From: Ruminococcus sp. UBA7158
GTDB lineage: Bacteria; Bacillota; Clostridia; Oscillospirales; Ruminococcaceae
Direction: 5' to 3'
Length of the DNA stretch: 28,652 nucleotides
NCBI GenBank assembly: GCA_002491605.1
Contig: DKWG01000013.1
Span: 1 to 28,652, forward strand
Shown piece after piece: positions 23,001 to 28,652 of this stretch (positions are counted from its first letter, which is position 1; every line of letters begins with the position of its first letter). The position numbers and the translations under genes were made by a program. A model generated the notes under the pieces. The model worked only from the letters and a program-made list of their open reading frames with translations. It searched no databases and had not been told where the DNA came from.

Positions 23001-23843
23001 ATGTCATTTTCACCATATAATATAAGAACAGACTTAGCGCTCGAAAGTGCGAATACCGTTGCTCATGACGAGGGCTTGCCTGACGGCATATCCGTCAATA
23101 CCTTTAACAGCGGCGGGTTTACGGTTACCGAAGTCACAATTTCAAAGGAAGAAGCGTCAAAACGAATAGGCAAGGCTATGGGAAGATATCTCACCTTAGA
23201 GCCTGAAACAACACTTGAGCTTACACCTGCCAATGCCGATGAAAGTGCGAAGGCGATATCGTGCGAGCTTAATAAGCTTTTGCATGAGCCTAAAAGCATT
23301 CTTGTTGTCGGTCTGGGAAACGACAGCATTACCCCTGACAGCTTGGGACCCAGGGTGTCTGAACACATATTCGCTACAAGGCACATCCATTTTAACGCAC
23401 CTGAGCTTGCGTATGACGGCTTAAAAAGCGTCAGCACTATAGCAGCAGGCGTTATGGGACAAACCGGTATAGAGACGCAGGAGCTTCTTCTGCCGCTGAT
23501 TAAAAGCATATCTCCGGAGGCTGTCATTGTCGTTGACGCACTTGCCTGCTCAGACGTCAGCCACTTGGGCAGAACTATTCAGCTGACCGATACGGGAATA
23601 TCCCCGGGAAGCGGAGTTATGAATGCAAGAAAGGAGCTTTCAAACGCCACCCTCGGCATACCGTGCATTGCAATAGGCGTTCCGACTGTTGCGGACGCCG
23701 GCGGAGACGGCAAAACCTTGATGGTAACACCTAAAAACATTGATAAGCTTGTATCATGTGCGGCTTCCTTAATATCGGGCGGAATAAACATGAGCCTTCA
23801 TCCGAGCATGACGCTTGAAGAGCTTAGGCTTCTGACAAGCTGA
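23001..23843 (+). CDS. gpr: Spore germination protease GPR
   Basis: An aspartic-type A25 protease made in the forespore as a zymogen; it degrades small acid-soluble spore proteins at germination. The 280-residue protein starts with the propeptide region ...IRTDLALE, carries GLGNDSITPDSLGP with Asp113 and VVDALACSD with Asp179, which correspond to the two essential Asp residues of Bacillus GPR, and the conserved IAIGVPTVADA. SD GGGAGGT (22990-22996). It is direct evidence for sporulation in this organism. Confidence 0.96.
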   Translation: MSFSPYNIRTDLALESANTVAHDEGLPDGISVNTFNSGGFTVTEVTISKEEASKRIGKAMGRYLTLEPETTLELTPANADESAKAISCELNKLLHEPKSILVVGLGNDSITPDSLGPRVSEHIFATRHIHFNAPELAYDGLKSVSTIAAGVMGQTGIETQELLLPLIKSISPEAVIVVDALACSDVSHLGRTIQLTDTGISPGSGVMNARKELSNATLGIPCIAIGVPTVADAGGDGKTLMVTPKNIDKLVSCAASLISGGINMSLHPSMTLEELRLLTS

Positions 23844-23870
23844 TATTTGGGAAAATATCTTTAAAATCTA

Positions 23871-23899
23871 TTGACAAATCATACCTTACACGCTAAACT
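23871..23899 (+). promoter_or_regulatory. Sigma-A promoter of acpP
   Basis: TTGACA (23871-23876), 17-nt spacer, TAAACT (23894-23899), 37 nt before the ATG. Confidence 0.75.
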
Positions 23900-23935
23900 A
23901 TTATCGAACTTTATTATTGACAGGAGGTTTTGAAG

Positions 23936-24163
23936 ATGATATACGAGAAAGTTGTTGAGATTCTTGCCGAACAGTTTGATATTGACTCAAGTGAAATTAC
24001 ATCTGATACTTTGATAGTCGATGATCTGGGTGCGGATTCGTTAGATGTTGTAGATATTATGATGTCCTTAGAGGATGAGTTTACAGTTGAAGTTCCGGAT
24101 GAAGCTGTTGAGGGTATAAAGACTGTCGGAGATATCGTGAAATTCGTTGAGGATAATCGATAA
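23936..24163 (+). CDS. acpP: Acyl carrier protein
   Basis: A 75-residue acidic carrier for fatty-acid synthesis. The phosphopantetheine site DLGADSLDVVDIM has Ser35. ATG 23936 is used, not the in-frame TTG at 23930, because AGGAGG (23922-23927) is 8 nt from ATG but only 2 nt from TTG. It stands alone here with its own promoter and terminator, without fab genes beside it, so it could also serve other acyl pathways. Confidence 0.95.
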   Translation: MIYEKVVEILAEQFDIDSSEITSDTLIVDDLGADSLDVVDIMMSLEDEFTVEVPDEAVEGIKTVGDIVKFVEDNR

Positions 24164-24217
24164 TTTGATTCGTCTTGAAAAGATAGCGTCAAGACAGCAG
24201 ACTTCCGCATAATAAAC

Positions 24218-24278
24218 GTCCGAGAATACTCAAGCGGGGTTATAAGCCCTTTGAGCAGGCTCGGACATTTGTTTTTTT
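24218..24278 (+). terminator. Terminator of acpP
   Basis: Outer stem GTCCGAG (24218-24224) with CTCGGAC (24260-24266), inner CTCAA/TTGAG and GGG/CCC, then TTTTTTT (24272-24278). Confidence 0.85.
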
Positions 24279-24319
24279 AATGATTGAACCTGCACGGTTT
24301 ATTTTCTTTTTCAAAACAG

Positions 24320-24348
24320 TTGCATATAAGTGATTTCTGTGTTATAAT
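24320..24348 (+). promoter_or_regulatory. Sigma-A promoter of the MutT-like gene
   Basis: TTGCAT (24320-24325), 17-nt spacer, TATAAT (24343-24348). Confidence 0.8.
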
Positions 24349-24396
24349 AAATTTGATTTTTACTACACCGTGCATAGCACAGAAGGGATAAATTTA

Positions 24397-24801
24397 ATGC
24401 TTCATGAAAAATCCTGCGGAGCAATTGTCTACCGCAAGTTTCATGGCAACACCGAAATCCTGCTGATTAAGCATCTCAACAGCGGGCATTGGTCTTTTCC
24501 CAAGGGTCATGTTGAAACCGGGGAAACAGAGATTCAAACCGCCCGACGTGAGATAATGGAGGAAACAGGGATAGATGTTATTATTGACTCCTCTTTTCGT
24601 GAGACGGTTTCTTACTCTCCCAAAAGAGGAACACAAAAAATAGTAGTGTATTTTCTTGCAAAGGCGAAAAACTCGGACTATATTCCGCAGGCAGATGAAA
24701 TTGCCGATATAAAATGGGTGGAAATAGACAGAGCGCAAACGGTGCTGTCCTATGAAAACGACAAGAGTATTGTTGCAAAGGCAAGGGCAATTATAGCGTA
24801 G
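24397..24801 (+). CDS. Nudix hydrolase, MutT/Ap4A-hydrolase-like
   Basis: A 134-residue Nudix protein. The box G-HVETG-E-x7-REIMEETGI fits G-x5-E-x7-REUxEExGU fully, so metal binding and pyrophosphohydrolase chemistry are expected. HWSFPKGHVE and the C-terminal DEIADIKWV resemble bacterial diadenosine tetraphosphate hydrolases, but the substrate is not certain. ATG 24397 is chosen over the in-frame ATG 24370 because GAAGGGAT (24382-24389) is spaced for it and the family starts near EKSCGAIVYR. Monocistronic. Confidence 0.88.
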   Translation: MLHEKSCGAIVYRKFHGNTEILLIKHLNSGHWSFPKGHVETGETEIQTARREIMEETGIDVIIDSSFRETVSYSPKRGTQKIVVYFLAKAKNSDYIPQADEIADIKWVEIDRAQTVLSYENDKSIVAKARAIIA

Positions 24802-24810
24802 AGTAAAATG

Positions 24811-24856
24811 AAAAGCTGTTCAGAGTTCTTTTTTAAATGACTCTGAACAGCTTTTT
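24811..24856 (+). terminator. Terminator of the MutT-like gene
   Basis: Perfect 16-bp stem 24811-24826 with 24840-24855, T-rich loop, trailing T's. It may also act on the opposite strand. Confidence 0.88.
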
Positions 24857-24872
24857 ACATGATGTGACTATT

Positions 24873-24930
24873 AAAAAATTGAAGCGTCGGCAAGGGATTT
24901 GGGGAATAATCCGTATGTCAACGCTTCAAT
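24873..24930 (-). terminator. Terminator of spoVG
   Basis: Minus strand: ATTGAAGCGT (complement of 24921-24930) pairs with ACGCTTCAAT (complement of 24878-24887), followed by TTTTT. An inner GGATT/AATCC helix lengthens the hairpin. Confidence 0.75.
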
Positions 24931-24963
24931 ATTTTGCAGTGAAAAATCAAGCCTCGCTTGCTG

Positions 24964-25236
24964 CTACGACGGCATCACTTCCCCCAGTGCCTTGTAGTAG
25001 GCGTCTAAAATCTCATTTTCCATCTGTGTTCTTGCTTCCTTTGAAATCGGGTGGACTATATCCCTGAATGCGCCCGTGTCGTCCCTTCTTGACGGCATGG
25101 CGACAAAGAGCCTGTCGTCTCCTTGAACCACCTTTATATCGTGCACAGCAAAGGAATCGTCAAAGGTGACGCTTATAATTCCCTTTAAACGCCCGTCCGG
25201 GATTAGCTTTCTAACTTTTATGCCTGTAATTGTCAT
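24964..25236 (-). CDS. spoVG: Septation/sporulation regulator SpoVG
   Basis: A 90-residue SpoVG. It begins MTITGIKVRKL and contains GRLKGIISVTFDDSFAVHDI and the conserved MPSRRDDTGAFRDIVHPIS; the family binds nucleic acid and influences sporulation septation and other processes. The SD AAAGGACA precedes its ATG. It is transcribed divergently from murC. A sigma-H promoter drives spoVG in Bacillus; here the upstream region is very AT-rich and no sigma-H match is clear. Confidence 0.96.
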   Translation of the reverse strand: MTITGIKVRKLIPDGRLKGIISVTFDDSFAVHDIKVVQGDDRLFVAMPSRRDDTGAFRDIVHPISKEARTQMENEILDAYYKALGEVMPS

Positions 25237-25305
25237 AGTGAAGTGTCCTTTCTTAAATTCTGAAAATATTTTTGACGATTTTTTAAAAAAATATTCAAAA
25301 AGGTG

Positions 25306-25334
25306 TTTATTTTTATCTCGGAATGTAATATACT
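25306..25334 (+). promoter_or_regulatory. Candidate promoter of murC-lexA operon
   Basis: TATACT at 25329-25334 with a weak -35 (TTTATT at 25306-25311, 17-nt spacer). The start site expected near 25341 would put the LexA-type box just downstream. Confidence 0.5.
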
Positions 25335-25346
25335 ATATATAAATCA

Positions 25347-25358
25347 GAACATTCGTTC
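25347..25358 (+). promoter_or_regulatory. LexA (SOS) box candidate
   Basis: GAACATTCGTTC, a GAAC-N4-GTTC dyad matching the core of the Gram-positive LexA/DinR box (CGAACRNRYGTTYC). It sits 12 nt downstream of the murC -10, a position where bound LexA would block initiation. The operon encodes lexA itself. Confidence 0.7.
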
Positions 25359-25370
25359 AAAAACTATTCA

Positions 25371-25403
25371 GAGAGGCGAAAATGCGTTTGCTTTGAGCGC
25401 ATT
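25371..25403 (+). promoter_or_regulatory. Four-codon upstream ORF and hairpin in the murC leader
   Basis: GAGAGGCG (25371-25378) precedes ATG CGT TTG CTT TGA (25382-25396). AATGCG (25381-25386) can pair with CGCATT (25398-25403). The real murC start 20 nt later has only a weak SD (TGAGAAA). Confidence 0.4.
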
Positions 25404-25416
25404 ATTTTGAGAAATT

Positions 25417-26799
25417 ATGAATATAACCGAGCTTAAAGATATTTTAAAGGACAAAAAGCATATCCACTTTATCGGAATCGGCGGAAGCGGAATGTATCCG
25501 CTGGTGCAGATACTCCATGGTATGGGGTATCACATCACAGGGTCCGATAACAACGAAACAGAAACGCTTCAGGCGGTCAGGGATATGGGTATTGAGGTAT
25601 TCTTGGGGCAGCGTGCCGAAAACATTGCAGGCGCTGATTTAATTGTCCACACAGCTGCTATCATGGCAGATAATCCCGAGCTTATCGCCGCTAAAAAAAG
25701 CGACGCTGTTGTTTTGGAACGCAGTGAGCTTTTGGGTCTTGTCACAAGCTGGTACAAAAACGCTGTCTGCGTTTCGGGAACTCACGGAAAGACCACAACC
25801 TCATCCATGCTCGCCCAGATTTTTTTGAACAGCGGAGCTGACTTCGGCTGCGTTTTGGGCGGAAAGCTTAAGACGTTGGGCGGTTCGGGACGGTCGGGAG
25901 ACGGCGATATAATGGTCTGCGAGTCCTGCGAGTTCGTCGATACGTTCTTAAAGCTGTACCCTGACATTGCAGTTATATTAAATATCGATGAGGATCACCT
26001 CGACTACTTTAAAACCCTGGAAAATTTAAAGCGTTCGTTCACAAAGTTTGCCGAAAACGCTTCAAAGTGCCTGATTTACAACGGAGACGATAAAAACACC
26101 TTGGATGCAGTATCAAGCGTTTGCGGAAAGGACAAAATAACCTTCGGATGGGAACACAATAACGATTATTACCCTGTTATAAAGTCGACAAAGGGTCTTG
26201 CGACCTACTTTGAAATTTACTTCAAGGGCGAAAAGCTCATGGACGCCGAAATACACGTCCCGGGAAGGCACAACGTTTTAAACGCAACAGCAGCGACTGC
26301 TGCGGCAAGGTATCTCGGTATAGACGTAAATACTATAGCTGATGGCTTAGCTCTCTTTGCAGGCGCAATAAGAAGGTTTGAGCGCATTGCGGTTATAAAC
26401 GACGTCACCATTGTAGACGACTATGCTCATCATCCGCAGGAGATAGCCTGCACACTTGAAGCTGCCAAGTCTCTCGATTTTAATAGAATTATAGCGGTTC
26501 ACCAGCCGTTTACCTATTCAAGAACAAGCATGCTTCTTGACGACTTTGCAAAAGCCCTGAAAATCGCCGACCTGAGCATTTTAACCGAGATTATGGGCTC
26601 GAGGGAGAAAAACACCTTTAATATTCATTCAAGCGACTTGGCAAAGAAAATACCGGGCTGTGTTTTAACCCCAACGTTTGATGAATGCGTTGAATACCTA
26701 AAGGGCGAGGTCAAGCCGGGAGATTTGGTTATAACGCTTGGCTGCGGTGACATTTATAAGGTCGCAAAAAGGCTTGCAGGCGAGCTTTCAAATAGCTGA
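25417..26799 (+). CDS. murC: UDP-N-acetylmuramate--L-alanine ligase
   Basis: A cytoplasmic Mur ligase that adds L-Ala to UDP-MurNAc using ATP, the first step of the stem peptide. The 460-residue protein has the N-terminal UDP-binding loop HFIGIGGSGM (from residue 15), the ATP P-loop SGTHGKTTTSSM, the central NIDEDHLDYF, and DDYAHHPQEI at the domain 2-3 hinge. ATG 25417 gives the usual N-terminus; its SD is weak. It is first in an operon with lexA, and a LexA-type box lies in its promoter, which is unusual for an essential wall-synthesis gene. Confidence 0.95.
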   Translation: MNITELKDILKDKKHIHFIGIGGSGMYPLVQILHGMGYHITGSDNNETETLQAVRDMGIEVFLGQRAENIAGADLIVHTAAIMADNPELIAAKKSDAVVLERSELLGLVTSWYKNAVCVSGTHGKTTTSSMLAQIFLNSGADFGCVLGGKLKTLGGSGRSGDGDIMVCESCEFVDTFLKLYPDIAVILNIDEDHLDYFKTLENLKRSFTKFAENASKCLIYNGDDKNTLDAVSSVCGKDKITFGWEHNNDYYPVIKSTKGLATYFEIYFKGEKLMDAEIHVPGRHNVLNATAATAAARYLGIDVNTIADGLALFAGAIRRFERIAVINDVTIVDDYAHHPQEIACTLEAAKSLDFNRIIAVHQPFTYSRTSMLLDDFAKALKIADLSILTEIMGSREKNTFNIHSSDLAKKIPGCVLTPTFDECVEYLKGEVKPGDLVITLGCGDIYKVAKRLAGELSNS

Positions 26800-26810
26800 C
26801 GGGAAGTGCC

Positions 26811-26944
26811 GTCGGGAAAAGCACAAAAACTTGACGGTTCGGGCAAAGCGGTCTCTGTATAGAGCAGTGGGCTTAGCTTTGGCGAATCGTCCCGAGAAAA
26901 TATAAAGGAGGGAGCCTTTGCATTGCGAAGGCGAGGAAGGTTAA
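26811..26944 (+). promoter_or_regulatory. Structured murC-lexA spacer with micro-ORF
   Basis: TCGGGA (26812-26817) pairs with TCCCGA (26890-26895), enclosing CAAAGC/GCTTTG (26844-26849 with 26876-26881) and CTCT-GTAT-AGAG (26853-26864). Then comes a strong SD, AAGGAGGG (26905-26912), 5 nt before TTG, which opens an 8-codon frame closing at TAA 26942-26944, one base before the lexA ATG. GCCTT/AAGGC (26914-26932) forms a further hairpin over this micro-ORF. Confidence 0.4.
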
Positions 26945-26945
26945 A

Positions 26946-27542
26946 ATGGCACTCAATGAAAAGGACATGGCGGTTTACGAATACGTTAAGCAAAGAGCAA
27001 GCGAGGGGTTTACTCCGTCGGTTAGGGAGATTTGTCAGGAGCTTGGCATAAAATCAACGTCAACAGCGCACAGAAGCCTTTCCAAGCTCGTTGAGGCGGG
27101 GCTTATAGAGCGTCAGGGCGAGAATTTAAACCGTGCTATAAGGCTTGCAGGAGACGTAAACAACATAAAGGTTCCGATTGTCGGAACCGTAACCGCCGGT
27201 CAGCCGATAACAGCTATTCAGGATATCGAGGGGTATCTAAGCTTTAAGAGCAATAAGCACCACGACGGCAAGCTGTTCGCGCTTAAAGTTAGGGGCGAAT
27301 CGATGATAAACGCCGCTATTTTGGACGGCGACACGGTGGTTGTCGAGCAGTCGTCAACAGCTGACAACGGCGATATAGTTGTTGCGCTTGTCGACGGAAG
27401 CGACGCAACCGTCAAGAGATTCTACAAGGAAAACGGTCACTTCCGTTTGCAGCCCGAAAACGATACAATGGATCCGATTATTTTAAACGAAGTATCTATA
27501 CTCGGCAAGGTTATAGCCGTTATCAGATATTTAGACGACTGA
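26946..27542 (+). CDS. lexA: LexA repressor
   Basis: SOS repressor that cleaves itself when RecA filaments form. The 198-residue protein has an N-terminal winged HTH (SVREICQELGIKSTSTAHRS, about 25-44), the cleavage site Ala84-Gly85 in GTVTAGQP, catalytic Ser119 in GESM and Lys157 in ATVKRF, so autoproteolysis should be intact. SD GAGGAAGG is just before the ATG. The box at 25347 upstream of murC is the only GAAC-N4-GTTC noticed by eye in the window, so autoregulation probably acts through the murC promoter. Confidence 0.97.
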   Translation: MALNEKDMAVYEYVKQRASEGFTPSVREICQELGIKSTSTAHRSLSKLVEAGLIERQGENLNRAIRLAGDVNNIKVPIVGTVTAGQPITAIQDIEGYLSFKSNKHHDGKLFALKVRGESMINAAILDGDTVVVEQSSTADNGDIVVALVDGSDATVKRFYKENGHFRLQPENDTMDPIILNEVSILGKVIAVIRYLDD

Positions 27543-27556
27543 AAGGACGATTTAAA

Positions 27557-28096
27557 ATGGAGCATTTACACGAAGAAACGCTTTCAAGCGATGTAATATT
27601 TGAAGGAAAAATACTAAGACTAAAAAAAGACACAGTCATGCTTGAAAACGGCGAGCATGCGTTCAGAGAGGTCGTTGAGCACAGCGGAGGCGTCTGCATT
27701 TTGCCTGTTACGGACGACGGTGAGATTATATTTGTTCGTCAGTTCAGGTATCCCTTTAAGGAGATTTTAACAGAGATTCCTGCAGGAAAGCGAGAAAAGG
27801 ACGAAGAGCCGCTCACCTGCGGCATAAGAGAGCTGAAAGAGGAGGTCGGAGCAGTTGCCGACAAGATTACATATCTGGGTAAGCTCTATCCGACTGTTGC
27901 ATATGACACCGAGGTTATCTATATGTATTTAGCCGAGGGTCTGCATTTTTCAGATCAGCACCTTGACGAGGATGAGTTTGTGGATATAGTCAAGATTCCG
28001 TTTGACAGGGCAGTTGAAATGGTGATGAGGGATGAAATACCGGATTCAAAGACTCAGATTGCAATACTCAAAGCAAAGGTACTGTTAAATAAATGA
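27557..28096 (+). CDS. nudF: Nudix hydrolase, ADP-ribose pyrophosphatase type
   Basis: A 179-residue protein of the ADP-sugar pyrophosphatase subfamily, which splits ADP-ribose into AMP and ribose 5-phosphate. It has the family's VRQFRYPFKEILTEIPAGK and a complete Nudix box (G-x5-E-x7-RELKEEVGA). TVAYDTEVIYMYLA follows, in the region where ADPRases carry substrate-specific residues. SD AAAGGA 9 nt before ATG. It lies 14 nt after lexA and overlaps mpg by 4 nt (ATGA), so all are co-transcribed. Confidence 0.92.
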   Translation: MEHLHEETLSSDVIFEGKILRLKKDTVMLENGEHAFREVVEHSGGVCILPVTDDGEIIFVRQFRYPFKEILTEIPAGKREKDEEPLTCGIRELKEEVGAVADKITYLGKLYPTVAYDTEVIYMYLAEGLHFSDQHLDEDEFVDIVKIPFDRAVEMVMRDEIPDSKTQIAILKAKVLLNK

Positions 28097-28605
28097 AACG
28101 TCTTAAAAAGGATTTTTATCTTAGACCGGCAACCGAGCTGAGCGTTTTACTTTTGGGAAAGCTGTTAGTGAGGAAAACGGAGCAGGGTGTTGTAAAAGCA
28201 AGGATAACCGAAACCGAATGCTATTTCGGCGAGGAGGACACAGCCTGCCATGCACACAGGGGCAAAACCGATCGCACAAGGATTTTATATGAAGAAGGCG
28301 GACTTGCCTACGTCTACCTTTGCTACGGCATACACAGCCTTTTAAATGTTGTGTCAGGCGACAAGGGACACCCCGAAGCCGTTCTTATAAGGGCAGTAGA
28401 CGGGTATAACGGTCCCGGGAAGCTGACAAAGGCGCTTAGTATAACAAGAGAGCAAAACTACACAGACCTTTGCACCTCGGACGAGCTTTGGATTGAGGAC
28501 GACGGGCTTGTGCCGACTGAGATTCAGCGTTCAAAAAGAGTCGGGATTGATTATGCGACTCAGGAGTACCAAGATGTGCTTTGGAATTTTAAGATGATAT
28601 TATGA
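28093..28605 (+). CDS. mpg: 3-methyladenine DNA glycosylase, AAG/MPG family
   Basis: Base-excision enzyme that removes alkylated and deaminated purines. The 170-residue protein has RITETECYFGEEDTACHAHRG, with Glu40 at the position of the catalytic Glu125 of human AAG, and LAYVYLCYGIHSLLNVV, then VLIRAV and NGPGKLTKAL. It is shorter than many relatives (about 190-200 residues), but the C-terminus is complete and followed by a terminator. Overlap with the Nudix gene and the upstream LexA box suggest DNA-damage control, which fits its function. Confidence 0.93.
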   Translation: MKRLKKDFYLRPATELSVLLLGKLLVRKTEQGVVKARITETECYFGEEDTACHAHRGKTDRTRILYEEGGLAYVYLCYGIHSLLNVVSGDKGHPEAVLIRAVDGYNGPGKLTKALSITREQNYTDLCTSDELWIEDDGLVPTEIQRSKRVGIDYATQEYQDVLWNFKMIL

Positions 28606-28610
28606 TATGA

Positions 28611-28640
28611 AAAAAAGCCGCCCGATCGGACGGCTTTTTT
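28611..28640 (+). terminator. Terminator of the murC-lexA-mpg operon
   Basis: AAAAAAGCCG (28611-28620) with CGGCTTTTTT (28631-28640), inner CCG-AT-CGG; U-run included. It is symmetrical, so it could act on both strands. Confidence 0.9.
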
Positions 28641-28652
28641 ATGTTTAATTAT

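Noticed and set aside
25240..25345. Sigma-H promoter for spoVG
   Set aside because: Expected from Bacillus, but the very AT-rich region gives no acceptable -35/-10 pair.
1..28652. Mobile elements, CRISPR arrays, tRNA or rRNA genes
   Set aside because: No transposase, integrase, regular spaced repeat array or tRNA T-arm signature was seen.

Overview
The window looks like a core-chromosome segment of a low-to-middle GC, Gram-positive, endospore-forming Clostridia, most likely an Oscillospiraceae/Ruminococcaceae-type gut bacterium. The evidence is the gene content: a germination protease (gpr), spoVG, a hisS-aspS T-box leader, ftsEX next to a coiled-coil M23 hydrolase and an S41-type protein, and an HPr carrying both His15 and Ser46. 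SD sequences are strong and several promoters are near-consensus sigma-A. This taxonomic call is inference from gene content and order, not a database match.

Layout. 1-3.6 kb: elongation operon mreC-mreD-mrdA. 3.7-4.1 kb: a methylglyoxal-synthase-like gene whose catalytic Asp is replaced by Cys. 4.15-7.6 kb: T-box leader, then hisS-aspS and a terminator. 7.5-9.9 kb: a small accessory island. The aspS 3' end plus its terminator is duplicated 465 bp downstream, flanking a tiny membrane-protein gene, and is followed by a lipoprotein gene made of two tandem ~195-residue repeats. 9.9-14.0 kb: ylxM-ffh, rpsP, khpA, rimM and trmD (SRP and ribosome/tRNA maturation). 14.2-16.3 kb: HPr, a long structured noncoding stretch, and a CdaR/PucR-type regulator. 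16.4-21.6 kb: ftsE-ftsX-M23 hydrolase, inorganic pyrophosphatase, and an S41/PDZ protein that has lost its catalytic residues and appears to start at ACG. 21.7-22.7 kb (minus strand): a Thr-rich lipoprotein and rpsT. 23.0-24.8 kb: gpr, acpP and a MutT-like Nudix gene. 25.0-25.2 kb (minus): spoVG. 25.3-28.6 kb: murC-lexA-Nudix(ADP-ribose)-mpg, ended by a strong terminator.

How the genes fit together. Three blocks serve the envelope: MreCD-PBP2 for elongation, FtsEX with its hydrolase for septal or lateral peptidoglycan cleavage, and MurC for precursor synthesis. A GAAC-N4-GTTC LexA-type box lies just downstream of the best -10 of the murC promoter. Because lexA itself and a 3-methyladenine DNA glycosylase follow murC in the same direction, the sequence suggests a LexA-autoregulated SOS operon that begins with a cell-wall gene.

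The most unusual observations are: (1) two probable pseudo-enzymes, MgsA D-to-C and the S41 protein lacking Ser/Lys/Gln; (2) the SOS box on murC-lexA; (3) the duplicated aspS tail; (4) long structured leaders before the CdaR gene, ftsE and the S41 gene that share a GATT..AAGCG / AATCAGCG signature. No tRNA, rRNA, CRISPR array, transposase or phage gene was seen.
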